Assembly (NCBI RefSeq): GCF_013149275.1
Contig: NZ_JABGNA010000001.1
Span: forward strand, 310,001-374,000
Direction of reading: 5' to 3'
From: Mucilaginibacter sp. SG564
GTDB taxonomy: Bacteria; Bacteroidota; Bacteroidia; Sphingobacteriales; Sphingobacteriaceae
DNA: 64,000 bases
Part shown: positions 51,587-62,500 of the stretch, in pieces
How positions within the stretch are numbered: position 1 is the first letter of the stretch
Layout: the number at the start of each line of letters is the position of its first letter
The notes under the pieces: generated by a model
Told to the model about the DNA's origin: nothing
Seen by the model: only the letters and a program-made list of their open reading frames with translations
Databases searched by the model: none
Translations under genes and position numbers: made by a program

Positions 51587-52471
51587 TTAGGTAACAGCAA
51601 AAAGCTTAGACAACCACATAGATACCGGTAATAAGGCAGCGATGCCTAAAGCCGGGTAGATGGAACTAAAAGTAACTGCCCAGGCAGCATCCATCAATAT
51701 GAGTGATATAACCCCTGCTTTAACTGCCGCGCCTATATTTTTACCAATAGGTTGCTGTATGGCTTTGCTAAGGGGCTTAAATATCATCCATGCAAATGGC
51801 AACAGAAAAATAAGTGACCATAACCATTGTTGGTTGATAAAGGAAAAATACAGAATGGAACCTATAACCAGTGCGTAAAGGCAGGCCGCTATATACAGGT
51901 TTTTTTGGTTACCGCCATGCACTTCGCCCCGGCTTGTCATGGTGATAGAGAATATGTAAATAACGGGTATCAAGGCAAGCCAGTAATGGCTGTAGAGCAT
52001 GGCGGGGATGATACTTACGCCCAGTAACAGATTCAAACCTCTACAGATTCCCATGCTTAATGGGCCAAAAAAGGAGTGATGCTTACCGACCTTATTATAC
52101 AATAAAGCAAAAAATGCGATAGCGAGAGCAAGCACACCTGATGTTAAGTTATGTAGTGCTGCCAGGATCACGCCTGTTAAAAGCAATATTGTACCGAGTA
52201 GCGCCGCTTCTGTTAAAGTTACCAGCCCACTTGGGATGGCTCGTTCAGTGCGTTCTATACGATCTAAATCGGCATCAAAAACATCGTTGAAAACTATCCC
52301 GCCACCATATAAACAGGCTGTTGAACAGCACAACAATACTATGGAAAGCCAATGATCTGTAACCGTAGCTGTAAACACACCGGCAATAGCAATACCAGCC
52401 AATATATCAGCCACCGAAGTGACGATATTGGCAGGCCTCATCATCCGTAAATAAATGAATAACTTTTTCAA
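51587..52471 (-). CDS. eboC: EboC, UbiA-family prenyltransferase
   Basis: 294 aa from TTG 52471 (read as MKKLFIYLRMMRPANIVTS), a start that fits the family and lies 7 nt after eboB stops; the alternative ATG is at 52444. Nine hydrophobic helices are evident. The prenyl-diphosphate Mg site is NDVFDADLDRIER, the first Asp-rich motif of UbiA proteins. The second motif region GGNQKNLYIAACL is atypical. It should attach an isoprenoid to an aromatic or other acceptor at the membrane. Confidence 0.9.
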   Translation of the reverse strand: MKKLFIYLRMMRPANIVTSVADILAGIAIAGVFTATVTDHWLSIVLLCCSTACLYGGGIVFNDVFDADLDRIERTERAIPSGLVTLTEAALLGTILLLTGVILAALHNLTSGVLALAIAFFALLYNKVGKHHSFFGPLSMGICRGLNLLLGVSIIPAMLYSHYWLALIPVIYIFSITMTSRGEVHGGNQKNLYIAACLYALVIGSILYFSFINQQWLWSLIFLLPFAWMIFKPLSKAIQQPIGKNIGAAVKAGVISLILMDAAWAVTFSSIYPALGIAALLPVSMWLSKLFAVT

Positions 52472-52478
52472 CGCCGTT

Positions 52479-53465
52479 TTAACTGATGATAATAGAAGAT
52501 TTATCGATACGTGGTTGCTGCCCTCCGCGTAAAATGGTATTTCCCTCAAATTTTCCGCTTTGATCGATGCTTTTTTGGTTTGTGAAATCGGCTTCGTCGA
52601 TCTGGCCGCTTTGGGCAAATGCGGTTATGGCATTGCGATAGGTTATGAGTTCAATATCCTGATCGCTCAGGCCCCGCATTTTCATCAATGCGGCAGTTTT
52701 AGGCACTGCCAACGGATCACTAATACCCCAATCGGCAGCTGAATTGATCATGATACGCTCCGGTCCGTATTGGATGGCGATGTCAACCATGCGCTCATTT
52801 CCCATTTTTGTGAATGGATAGATGGTAAAAGCAGCCCAAAAGCCACGGTCGAGCACTTCTTTAACGGTTTCTTCATTGTTATGATCAACAATCACCATAT
52901 ACGGATCCAGGCCATGTTCCTGGGCAATATCCATACTGCGCTGCGTGCCTCTCTTTTTATCGCGGTGCGGGGTATGAATTTGTACAGGCAGACCAGCTTC
53001 TTTAGCAAGCTCTAATTGTAGCCGATAATATTTTTCTTCGGCTGCAGTCTGATCATCAAAACCTATTTCGCCAATACCAACTACGCCATCTTTGTAAACA
53101 AATAATGGTAAAAGCTCCATCACCTGTTCGGCTAAAGGTTCATTATTTGCTTCTCTTGAATTTAACCCGATTGTACAGTAATGTTTGATGCCAAACTGAG
53201 ATGAACGAAATCTTTCCCAACCTATCAAGCTGCTATAATAATCTCTAAAGCTGTCCAGCCCGGTGCGCGGTTGACCGAGCCAAAACGCCGGCTCAATGAG
53301 AGCCACAACACCGGCATCGGCCATAGCCTGATAATCATCGGTAGTGCGGGAAGTCATATGGACATGTGGGTCAAAAAACTTCATCCCTTTTACCGAATTT
53401 AAATCAAATGCCTCAAGAGTTTTTCTCTCCTCCTTATCTTTTTCTATCGAATGACTACAACACAT
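52479..53465 (-). CDS. eboB: EboB, TatD-like metal-dependent hydrolase
   Basis: 328 aa. MKFFDPHVHMTSRTTDDYQAM opens the amidohydrolase barrel with the HxH metal motif; VGIGEIGFDD has the metal Glu; LPVQIHTPHRDKK and VIVDHNNEETV give two more metal His; INSAADWGISDPLAVPKTA has the Asp. The ATG at 53465 is 8 nt after eboA stops; a later ATG (53384) directly before the barrel is possible. Such TatD relatives hydrolyse phosphoesters or amides. Ebo assignment rests on gene order and sequence style. Confidence 0.88.
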   Translation of the reverse strand: MCCSHSIEKDKEERKTLEAFDLNSVKGMKFFDPHVHMTSRTTDDYQAMADAGVVALIEPAFWLGQPRTGLDSFRDYYSSLIGWERFRSSQFGIKHYCTIGLNSREANNEPLAEQVMELLPLFVYKDGVVGIGEIGFDDQTAAEEKYYRLQLELAKEAGLPVQIHTPHRDKKRGTQRSMDIAQEHGLDPYMVIVDHNNEETVKEVLDRGFWAAFTIYPFTKMGNERMVDIAIQYGPERIMINSAADWGISDPLAVPKTAALMKMRGLSDQDIELITYRNAITAFAQSGQIDEADFTNQKSIDQSGKFEGNTILRGGQQPRIDKSSIIIS

Positions 53466-53473
53466 AATATATT

Positions 53474-54340
53474 TTAATTTACAGATACCTTAGTCCAATT
53501 TAATGCTTTATCAAAAACTACCATCTTTAGCTCAGGAATATTACTTAACCATTGCTTTGCAGGCTCAAATCTGGATTCTGAAATGGCCAACGCTATAGCT
53601 TCTTTTTCTATCATATCATCGCGGGCGACGCCTATTTTAATATCTTCAAAAATTTTCTCATCAATAAATCCCGATACCAATCGCCATAATGCTGGATTTA
53701 CTTTGCGCCCGGCAGCCCAACGTTCACGGGCATAGTCGCTCAATACCAGAGCTAGCTCTTTATTAGTCCGTTCATCCAAACCAACTATTGATGGTATATT
53801 TTTTTCAGTAAAGAAGGCCTTTAGCACCAGTTGGTTCCAGGCGGCCTCATCCAGGTATTGTGATGGATACGGATTGTTATACATAATGGCTTCTAAAACC
53901 GAGCCGATATTACTGCGGATGCCTTCGGCGCATCGCTTCGTCCACATCTCGGGATAAGCAAGAAAAGGTAAAGCTGAATATAATGCTACTGCCTCATTCA
54001 TTTCGGCCGATAAAAACAGATTTTCGATGGTTTGATAATATTTGTCTTTATCTGATGTGTCCCATTGCAAAAGCAACCATACCCGACATAACCTGTCAAT
54101 AGTCCAATTTGTAAATGGGCCTGTAGTTACTTCGGTAGACGGGGCGGATTGTGGATTGTTTATTGTAATCGTGGATTTTCCAGTTTTTCTGGGAATGATC
54201 ATAAATCCTGTATTCAGAGCCGAATAATTATTGGGCAACTCATGGAATTGTTGAAGCCACGACCAGGTATCCGATGAAACATTAGCCCCGATAATATTAG
54301 CCATAGAGGCTTCCACTTTTGTTATATCATAAACAAGCAT
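53474..54340 (-). CDS. eboA: EboA-domain protein
   Basis: 288 aa, all helical, no signal peptide and no catalytic motif seen. Segments such as WTIDRLCRVWLLLQWDTSDKD, EMWTKRCAEGIRSNIGSV and NPALWRLVSGFIDEKIFEDI fit EboA. It is the first gene of the six-gene ebo operon eboA-B-C-D-E-F on the minus strand, with gaps of 8, 7, 42, -4 and 11 bp. Its function is unknown; helical scaffold is a guess. Confidence 0.85.
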   Translation of the reverse strand: MLVYDITKVEASMANIIGANVSSDTWSWLQQFHELPNNYSALNTGFMIIPRKTGKSTITINNPQSAPSTEVTTGPFTNWTIDRLCRVWLLLQWDTSDKDKYYQTIENLFLSAEMNEAVALYSALPFLAYPEMWTKRCAEGIRSNIGSVLEAIMYNNPYPSQYLDEAAWNQLVLKAFFTEKNIPSIVGLDERTNKELALVLSDYARERWAAGRKVNPALWRLVSGFIDEKIFEDIKIGVARDDMIEKEAIALAISESRFEPAKQWLSNIPELKMVVFDKALNWTKVSVN

Positions 54341-54406
54341 AAAAAGTCAAATCAAGGGATGAGCGTAATGAAATATTGAGGGTGTGTAAAAAAGCCCATG
54401 AAGTAC

Positions 54407-54772
54407 TCATGCAATAAAATAATTGATCAGCAAAGCTGCCGAAATGATCAATAGTCCGAAGAACTCGCGCGTTTGCTCGATGTAAGGTTTGGTTGCCTGC
54501 ATGCTTTCAACCAGGCTTGGTTTCTTATATTTTGTTATCCAATCACGTACGCCATCTTTCGCAAAAAACAGGATTATCGCATAAATCAGGTAAAAAGCTA
54601 TTAATAAAAGCCATATGGTAGGATAGTATTTGCCAAAGACAACCAGTCCGCAGCTAACAGATGCACTCAGGTAGATAGGCACCCAAAGCCAGGGGTCAAC
54701 ATCATTTAAATTAAGGTATGCAAATACCAGAAATGATAAACAAAAAAAAATGTTTAAAATAATTAGGATCAT
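54407..54772 (-). CDS. TMEM220-like four-helix membrane protein
   Basis: 121 aa from ATG 54772 (MILIILNIFFCLSFLVFAYL); the longer open frame adds a hydrophilic stretch that does not fit. Four hydrophobic helices and the motif YLNLNDVDPWLWVPIYLSASV match the transmembrane 220 family. The function is unknown. It is upstream of eboA, 66 bp apart and in the same direction, and may be part of the same transcript. Confidence 0.8.
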   Translation of the reverse strand: MILIILNIFFCLSFLVFAYLNLNDVDPWLWVPIYLSASVSCGLVVFGKYYPTIWLLLIAFYLIYAIILFFAKDGVRDWITKYKKPSLVESMQATKPYIEQTREFFGLLIISAALLINYFIA

Positions 54773-54979
54773 AAAATTTGAATTAATGCGGTATGCAACT
54801 ACAGTGCTGGAAACCATGCATCCTAAATGCTGTGAGATCCATCTTGCTATCGATTGCAAAAGCTAATATGAGAGTAAAAAATCTGAAAAGAAAATTTCAA
54901 TTTTTTTACTTGGAATCAAAGATGATTTTTCGGGCTCCTTAGTATCCTCTAAAAGGAAAATATGATGATTCAATAAAAC

Positions 54980-55020
54980 AAAAAAGGTTCCCGGGGAAAT
55001 CATTCCCGGGAACCTTTTTT
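54980..55020. terminator. Strong terminator at the end of the right Sus operon
   Basis: AAAAAAGGTTCCCGGG and CCCGGGAACCTTTTTT form a perfect stem around a short loop with A- and T-runs. It follows the last gene of the right Sus operon (read on the minus strand) and separates it from the TMEM220-like gene. Confidence 0.92.
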
Positions 55021-55037
55021 GTTAGTTCATACCATAC

Positions 55038-56252
55038 TTACTCTATATTCCAAAAAGTTAGTTCACTCATGTTGCTATAGTTAGGATCGCCGCTTGCTGT
55101 TTTTAAGATCCTTATTCTGATGTAACGCACCGGCGGCGGATTGCTTTTCAGATCAAACTTCATGGCTTGCTGACCATCGTCTGTCCTTACGCATTCCTTA
55201 AGCTTGGTCCAGCCTTTTGATACCATCTCCGCTTCCCAGCCCGGATCATTTCCTTTTAAAGTTGTAGCAGCATTTTTAATATCTGCAATGCCCCATACTT
55301 CAAAGTCGATGGGGTTGTGAGATTGATTTCGGCCTGTTTCTTCAATTCTACCTAAATTGGTATAAATGGCGCCCATATCAAATGTAATGTGATGCGGTAA
55401 GGGGTGATCGCCATCGCTATGGAAAATATTCGGATAAGATTGCGGGCCAACGCTTCCGTCCCAAAGTTTACTTATACTTGTCTGCCCCTCATAAGTCCCC
55501 ACATCATTAGGGAGTGAATTTTCATTAAACAATTTTTTATCGCATTGAACGTAAAGCAACGTGATATCCGGAAAATCATCAAACCTGTCAACTGCGAAGG
55601 TATCAATAGCTGTTCTTTCGGGTATATATGATGATTGGTACTGAATCTTGGTTCCCTGCTTATAATGGGGAAGCGTGATAGAATTACTATCGGGCGAAAG
55701 GTTCATGGAAACGGTTTCACCAGAAGTGTTGGTATATCTGATCACTGTATTTATATTGATGGTATCAGGGCTATTAAAAATCAGGTTTACTGATCCGTCG
55801 GCATTATTTTTAAACGGGCGTGTTCCGTTATAGGCCCTGTTGAGTAAGGTGCTGGCATAAACAGGGCCATAAACCTTCACGTTATTTACCTCGAACGGAA
55901 TTGATTTATTACCTTTTGCATCAAATGAGTAAATGGTAAAAGTGTAAACAAACTCCTTAAGCCCCGTTATAGTGGTGCGTACACTATCTGTTTTAGTTGA
56001 AATTTTAACTATTTGAGAGTCAGCTTTATTGTTCCAGTATACTACATATTTAACAATGCTTGGGTCTGAGCTTGATTTCCATTTAAGGCCTATCCGCAGA
56101 TCTCCGGGCTGCGTAATTACAGCGCCCACCGCTCCTGTATAAACAATTTCCTGATTGCCCAGAAATTTTTTAAAATCTGTTTGCGTTTTATTACAACCGT
56201 ATATTGTTATTAATAATATACAGCCAAACAGCGTATATAGAAGATTTTTCAT
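55038..56252 (-). CDS. Surface lipoprotein, DUF4998 plus DUF5000-type C-terminal domain
   Basis: 404 aa. A lipoprotein signal ends TIYGC (about residue 20), followed by NKTQTD. The N-terminal ~200 residues are fibronectin-like repeats (LRIGLKWKSSSDPSIVKYVVYW). The C-terminal ~160 residues resemble an F5/8-type or DUF5000 discoidin domain (ISKLWDGSVG, HHITFDMGAIYTNLGRI, VRYIRIRILKT). It is last in the right Sus operon. Such proteins act as SusE/SusF-like surface glycan binders; no catalytic residues are seen. Confidence 0.85.
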   Translation of the reverse strand: MKNLLYTLFGCILLITIYGCNKTQTDFKKFLGNQEIVYTGAVGAVITQPGDLRIGLKWKSSSDPSIVKYVVYWNNKADSQIVKISTKTDSVRTTITGLKEFVYTFTIYSFDAKGNKSIPFEVNNVKVYGPVYASTLLNRAYNGTRPFKNNADGSVNLIFNSPDTININTVIRYTNTSGETVSMNLSPDSNSITLPHYKQGTKIQYQSSYIPERTAIDTFAVDRFDDFPDITLLYVQCDKKLFNENSLPNDVGTYEGQTSISKLWDGSVGPQSYPNIFHSDGDHPLPHHITFDMGAIYTNLGRIEETGRNQSHNPIDFEVWGIADIKNAATTLKGNDPGWEAEMVSKGWTKLKECVRTDDGQQAMKFDLKSNPPPVRYIRIRILKTASGDPNYSNMSELTFWNIE

Positions 56253-56305
56253 ACTCTTATTTTTAATAAGTAATTAATTTATTCCTGCTTTTTTAAGCCG
56301 GAATA

Positions 56306-57535
56306 TCAATCAGGTTTACCATAAAATGATACTTCAATTATATGTGCAAGCGTACCGCCTGACCATGTTTTAGCTATAGAGATACGTAAGTATTTAACTG
56401 AAGGAGCATCAAATGGAATATTGAACTCCGCACCCTGATTAAAGAAATCCTTATCGCTTTGGTTAACAGCTGTTGGTGGTAAACCCGATGGAGGTGCCGG
56501 CCAGTGGTAATTACCCAGATTTGTCCAGTCGCCTATAACCGTTCCTACCGGAGCACTAATTGGTAGTACAGCATCGGCAGGTAAGGTTTTGTTGGAGCCC
56601 CAGATACTAAAATCACGCGGATTACCATGTCCATATTCAAAACCTTTGCGCCCCCACATCTTAAAGCGGCTTAATTTATAGGTTTTACCTACGCTAAAAG
56701 TACAGGTAAAAGGTGGTGTTGAATTTGAATTGGTGTGCCATCCGGGGTCATCTAAACTACCGTCCCACAATTTGTTCACCGTCCAGCCTCCGCCTTCATA
56801 AAGCTCATCATCACTTGGCAGCGCATAGGTAGCAAACAGCCCCTTATCCAGTAACTCTTCGTATAATGGGGTCAAATTCTTTTTCAAAGTATCTGAGATA
56901 TTACCCCATTCATCGGTGATGTACACACCAAAATTTCTTGGAGTTGATTTAAAGCCCCTGATAGAAAAATCAATGGTATCGCCCTTAGTAAAATGCTGCT
57001 CCTGTACCTCCATTGATTTTGTTACGTCATCAAAAGCGGTAACTATTATACCGATATCTCTTTTTAGCGGATTCAATGCTTTTACATTAACCCCACCAAA
57101 GTCTGCCGATATAGCTGCGGTTGGTCTTACTAATTGATAAACAGGGGTTTTAGGGTGTACGGTAACCGTAACCGGATCGGACATTACTTCTGCTTTGCTT
57201 ACAGCATAAAGGGTAACCTGATAATCCTTTGATTCGGCAAAACCGTTAACTTCCACCGTATCTTTATAGTATGATGATTTGGTTTCCCTGGCAACCTTAT
57301 CTCTTATGCTGTATTTGGCTAATACATAAAGCAGGTTTTCTGAATTTGGGAGGTTATATGTTATGTATGAACCACCATTAAAATTATCTACTTTAATATT
57401 GGTAACTACCCCGGGTTTTGTTTTATCTGTAGAGATGGGGCCGGTATTAAATCCATCGTTTCGCTTACAGGAAATTATACCTATCATTAGCAAACCCATA
57501 AGGAGCTGCAACGAATATCTATTTATATTTTTCAT
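56306..57535 (-). CDS. Surface lipoprotein, DUF4959/DUF5126/DUF5000
   Basis: 409 aa. A lipoprotein signal ends GIISC (about 23) followed by KRND. Domains in order: DUF4959 (about 37-125, KPGVVTNIKVDNFNGGSYIT), DUF5126 (about 130-230, with FVTAFDDV-like and FGVYITDEWGN), and DUF5000 discoidin-like (about 255-405, VNKLWDGSLD, PFTCTFSVGKTYKLSRFKMW, VKYLRISIAKTWS). It follows susD in the same direction by 35 bp and should be a glycan-binding surface lipoprotein. It shares its C-terminal fold with the next gene. Confidence 0.88.
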   Translation of the reverse strand: MKNINRYSLQLLMGLLMIGIISCKRNDGFNTGPISTDKTKPGVVTNIKVDNFNGGSYITYNLPNSENLLYVLAKYSIRDKVARETKSSYYKDTVEVNGFAESKDYQVTLYAVSKAEVMSDPVTVTVHPKTPVYQLVRPTAAISADFGGVNVKALNPLKRDIGIIVTAFDDVTKSMEVQEQHFTKGDTIDFSIRGFKSTPRNFGVYITDEWGNISDTLKKNLTPLYEELLDKGLFATYALPSDDELYEGGGWTVNKLWDGSLDDPGWHTNSNSTPPFTCTFSVGKTYKLSRFKMWGRKGFEYGHGNPRDFSIWGSNKTLPADAVLPISAPVGTVIGDWTNLGNYHWPAPPSGLPPTAVNQSDKDFFNQGAEFNIPFDAPSVKYLRISIAKTWSGGTLAHIIEVSFYGKPD

Positions 57536-57570
57536 GACTTTTCAATTATCTGTTGAAATCCTTTGTAGGC

Positions 57571-59496
57571 CTACCAGTTTGGATTTTGAACGAGGTTATT
57601 ATTAATTATCAGGTTATCAGCCCTTATTGGCCACATGTAGTTCCTGTTATTGAAAACAGGCGTTAAAATGGTACGCGGACGGTAATAGTTTACAAATGAT
57701 TCTTCAAAAACGCTCCATCCCTGCAGGGGCCTGGTCATTACATTTTGTAATTCCTTCCAACGGCGCAGGTCCCATCCGGCTTGCGCTTCAAAGGCCAGCT
57801 CAATACGTCTTTCCTGGTGTATTATTTGACGTAAACCATCTTTATTGGTAAACTTAGTTGGAGTTTTGGAATAATTTGTCCACGCCTCAACAACACCCGG
57901 TAAACCTGCCCTGATTCTAACTTTATCAATGTAGGGTATAACTTCTCCAGATGATTTTCCCTGCTCATTTAGTATTTCGGCATAGAGCAGATACATACCA
58001 GCAAGCCTTATTACCGGAAGATGAAAATCTTCCCAGGTCATGGTTTTATCATAGACTGTTAAATAATTAACCAGTTTTTTGGGCCAGTATCCTGTTACAT
58101 TTATCCTTATGTTATCTTTAGGGCCCGCGAATGATGATGGGCCTTTGCCTGCAACATACAAGGCGTTTTCACCATCTCCTAAAACTCCATTACCATACCA
58201 TACGCCGCCATCAAAGGCCAAATCAGCGTAAAACCTGGGTTCGCGGTTAAAATGTGCTTTTACGGTTTCGTAACCATTGTGGATGTAAAATCTATTAGCG
58301 TCGTTGCCGATTTGTTTGTCATACCGATTTGCATAATCCCATGTTTTATCTTCATTAATGGGTACCCCATTATTGGTATAAAACAGTTCCTGCTGGCTTA
58401 TTGGAGCTGCAATTGTGCCCTGGGCGATTAAATTACCTGCTGCTCCGGCTGTTAGCCTCGGCATAAAATACTCCTGGTTACCAAACCCGAAATGCCCGTT
58501 CAATGCCCATATCAGTTCGGGGTTTGTTTCCCATTTATCGGTAATGGTAGTTTGTAGGTTTAATACTTTTTTTAATGAATCGGTAAGGGTTGCGGGAATG
58601 TTAGCTGTAAGATCACTCGGTACATGCAGCCTGTATCCGTTTGCCTCTGCCGCTTTAATGGCATCCAGACATGCTGTGGCCGCTCTGTCCCATTTTGTAG
58701 CATCATAAGCCGCATTAAAAAGCGCCTGACCATCTTTGTTCTTTAATGATGCCAGATCGGGATTACCATTAAACAGGGGGCTGGCAGCGGTTGTCAGAAC
58801 CTCGGCCTTTACGCATAAGGCAATTGTTTTGGTTATCCGACCCAATTCCTCTGTCTGGTTCTGGATAATTGGAGGTAGGCCAGGTATAGCCTGATCCAGC
58901 AGTCTGACTATGTAATTTACTACAGAATCGGCAGGCGCCCTTTTTACTTTTGTTTCTTCTGTAGTGGCTGTAATAGGCAGGTTTACATCAATAATAGGGA
59001 TTGGGCCATACATCCTGAACAGGTAGTAATTGTAGTAAGCTTTTAAAAATTTTGTTTCAGCAATCCATCTTTCCTTTTCAGACGGGCTCAGATCAATGGG
59101 CTTGTTAATATTTTCGAGCATGGTATTGCATTTCCTGATGGCTACAAACAATGCCTGGCCGCTATTCTGCCCATCCCAATAATTAAGTGCTGGATTTTGA
59201 GCACTTTGAGTTCCGCGGATAAGGTTAAAACCAATGGGGTTAACGCTATTGTTATCCTGAAGGTCATTAGGAAAAAGAACTTCACCCGAAGTTACAAAGC
59301 CTACATTGGTTTTTACGTCAGCAAAGTTTTGCAGCGCGTTGTAACATCCAAAAAGATAATTTTCGGCCTCGTTACGGTTTCTGAAGGCGTAATCAATAGT
59401 GCCGACATTGTCAGGTACAACGTCAAGATACTTTTTACATGATACACCCACCATGGCCAGTGTTATCACGAGTAAATATTTGTAATATGATCTCAT
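57571..59496 (-). CDS. susD: SusD/RagB family glycan-binding lipoprotein
   Basis: 641 aa, longer than the other SusD here (514). A lipoprotein signal ends GVSC (about 20) followed by KKYLD. YAFRNRNEAENYLFGCYNAL is the usual N-terminal motif. RLAGMYLLYAEILNEQGKS and IHQERRIELAFEAQAGWDLR are the RagB C-terminal motifs, and the end IINNNLVQNPNW is typical. It works as the lid on the SusC encoded just upstream (27-bp gap). Confidence 0.95.
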   Translation of the reverse strand: MRSYYKYLLVITLAMVGVSCKKYLDVVPDNVGTIDYAFRNRNEAENYLFGCYNALQNFADVKTNVGFVTSGEVLFPNDLQDNNSVNPIGFNLIRGTQSAQNPALNYWDGQNSGQALFVAIRKCNTMLENINKPIDLSPSEKERWIAETKFLKAYYNYYLFRMYGPIPIIDVNLPITATTEETKVKRAPADSVVNYIVRLLDQAIPGLPPIIQNQTEELGRITKTIALCVKAEVLTTAASPLFNGNPDLASLKNKDGQALFNAAYDATKWDRAATACLDAIKAAEANGYRLHVPSDLTANIPATLTDSLKKVLNLQTTITDKWETNPELIWALNGHFGFGNQEYFMPRLTAGAAGNLIAQGTIAAPISQQELFYTNNGVPINEDKTWDYANRYDKQIGNDANRFYIHNGYETVKAHFNREPRFYADLAFDGGVWYGNGVLGDGENALYVAGKGPSSFAGPKDNIRINVTGYWPKKLVNYLTVYDKTMTWEDFHLPVIRLAGMYLLYAEILNEQGKSSGEVIPYIDKVRIRAGLPGVVEAWTNYSKTPTKFTNKDGLRQIIHQERRIELAFEAQAGWDLRRWKELQNVMTRPLQGWSVFEESFVNYYRPRTILTPVFNNRNYMWPIRADNLIINNNLVQNPNW

Positions 59497-59523
59497 ATTC
59501 TTAAACTAGTAGTCAGTTAATGA

Positions 59524-62500
59524 TTATAGGTTAACATTTATACCTACGTTAAATACCTTTTGTATAGGATAGGCAAAACCATTACCACCTAATTCAGGAT
59601 CCCACATTTTAAAAGGGCTCCAGGTTAGCAGATTCAATCCATTAAAATATACGCGGGTTTTTCTTACTCCTAAGCTTTTAGCAATTCTATCAGGCAGGGT
59701 ATAACCGATCTCGGCCGATTTGAGGCGCAAAAAGCTACCATCGCGCATCCACCAGGTACTCTGTTGCCTGTTGTTTTCGATTTGAGCGCCGTTAATACCT
59801 AATCTTGGATATAAGGCATACAAATTCTGGTTATCTTCTGACCAGTGATTATCGGCATAAGCTTTTAGTAATTGTGTATTGCCATTGTAATAGTTATCCG
59901 GACTTTGTATAAAAGGGCTGGTACGTGCAGGGTCGATAAAGAAGGAAACCTTGGCTTGTCCCTGGAAAAATGCCGAAAGGTCAAAGCCATGCCAGCCTCC
60001 GCTTACACCAAAACCATACACTATTTGCGGAATATACGGATCGCCCAAAAATGTTTGATCGGCGCCGTCTATTTTACCGTCACCATTGAGGTCGCGGTAT
60101 TTAATATCACCTCCCTGAGGCGGGAAGCCGTTTGTACTGAAAATTTGTGTTGGCGAGTTTCGTGCTTCCTCATCATCAACAAATAAGCGCTCGGCTACGT
60201 AGCCATAATTACGGTTAAGTGGTTGCCCGGTTAAAAGCCTGTATTTTTCGTTGTAAGCGGGCTCTTCATACTGAACATATTTGTTTGCGGTATAAGTAAA
60301 GTTTGCTCGTGCTGATAAAAAGCCTCCATTACCAATACTTTTTTTACCATCAATCTGAATATCAATTCCTTTTGATTCTACTTTACCAATGTTTGCAGCT
60401 ATGGGTGCTTCCAATCCCATGGTTGAAGGAATATTGTTCCGGTTTTGCAGTACATCATATTTATCGTTTTTGTAAACCTCGGCAGTTACATTGAAGCTTT
60501 TCAAAACAGTGAATTCCACACCCAGGTTAAGTTGTTTGGATTTTTCCCAGGTTACATCATCATTTTCATAGTTATTGATCTTAACGCCCCCATGGCTATA
60601 ACTATTATTGGTGCCGAAGGATGCGCCACCGCCGCCATTAAGATTCACATCAGATAAGTAGAAAAATCTACGGTTACTGATCTGGTCGTTACCTACTAAA
60701 CCGTAACTGGCACGCAGTTTAAAACGGTCAAACACGTTATACAGGTCTCCCCAAAACTTCTCCTCCGAAAGGATCCATGATGCGCCGATAGTTGGGAAAA
60801 ATCCCAACCTGTGGTTATCTGAAAATCTTTCGGAGCCGTTATACCCAAAGTTAAACTCCAGAAAATATTTGCTTTTGTAGGAATAGGTTGCCCTGCCGGC
60901 AAGTGTTTGATTACGGTAAGGCAATGAATATTGCAGCGTATATTGATTAAGATCAGGATCTTTATTATTTGAATATACTTGTTGCTGACGGGTGCCAATT
61001 AATGCTCCGCTTATGGTATGATTAGTGCCAAAAGTTTTGTTGTATTCTAATACCCCCTGCAGATAAAGCTGGGTTTGCAAATTATCTGATCCTGGATCCC
61101 GGTTGTAATTCAGATATTCCTGAGCTTGACCAGGTTGGGAGTTTATCCATTGCAATGTGTATTGGTTTGATGCTTTATCATAATTGCCCACTGTGTAATA
61201 AAAAGGGTTATAAGCCATGCTTGATTCAAAATAAGCATAACGGTTTGTACTGAAGATGGCATGAAAATTTAATCCCTGGGTTACAAAATCGAGGTTTTGA
61301 TTTAACTCCAATTGAGCCAGAAGTCTTGATTCGTTTGAATTTTTGTGCCCTCTTAACAGGTCGGCATAAGGATTACGGGTTTGTGTGGTATTGGGGCTTG
61401 TTCCCGGAACATTACCAAAAAGGATGTGTTTAACATTAAGGTTTGCAGAATCCGGCTCAAAATAGGCTGGAAATAAAACTGGACTGGTGTGTGTGGCCTC
61501 ATTATAAAGGTCGGTTGAAAAGCCTCCGTCGGCACTTTGCGGCCCATTATACTGGTTAAATGTGCCTGATAGACGAACAACAAGCTCGGTTTTATTGGTT
61601 ACGTTTATATTTACATTTGAACGCAGCTGATAATTGGTGAACTTAACGTTATTGTTATTATTATTCCTGATATCGGTTCTTAATATACCATTATCATTGC
61701 TGTATGATCCGGCAACATAGTAGCGTGCTGCGCCACCACCGCCTTGTATACTCATATCGGCACGCTGCGTATTTGTATGTTTCTTAAATAACAAACCGAG
61801 CCAGTCGACAGCAGGATAAACAAAGGAGTTGCTTCCTGGATCGCCTCTCATAGCTGCCTCTGTGTTGGCTATTTTGTTTGCCGTAAAGGGGCGTTCGGCT
61901 AATGGATTACGGGTAATGGTAGCCTCGTTATAAAGTTTCATGTAAGTGATGGGGTCGGCAAGCTCAATGCTTTTTACAGATTGCGATCTGGCGTTTTCGA
62001 CCCTGACATTAATTTGTGCTTTACCCGCTTTACCTTCTTTTGTTTTAACCAGAATAACACCATTACCTCCCCGGGCACCGTATAAGGCGGTGGCACTCGC
62101 GTCTTTTAATATCGAAAAGCTTTCAATATCATCCACATTTAGCCGGGCCAGATCATTTGACGTTAACTCCACGTTATCAATCAGTATTAAAGGACTTTGA
62201 CGATATCCGAATGTAGTTACCCCTCTAATAAAAAATTGCGCGTTATCCTGTCCCGGTTGCCCGCTAGGTGTATAGGCTATAATACCTGCAACCTGGCCTG
62301 CCAACGCGTTGGTAAGGTTACTTGCAGGTATTTTTAAATTGGCGGGTTTTACTGTAGTAACAGATCCTACAATGGCCTCACGTGATTGTTTTCGGCTATA
62401 AGCGGTTACAACCACTTCGTCAGCGGCTTGTACGTCTTCTTCCAGCGCTACATTAAACACCTTATTTTGTGGGGTTACTGTGAGCGTTTGTGATTTAAAA

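Noticed and set aside
47791..54340. Scytonemin biosynthesis cluster
   Set aside because: Only the ebo genes are present; no scytonemin biosynthetic enzymes are visible in the window.
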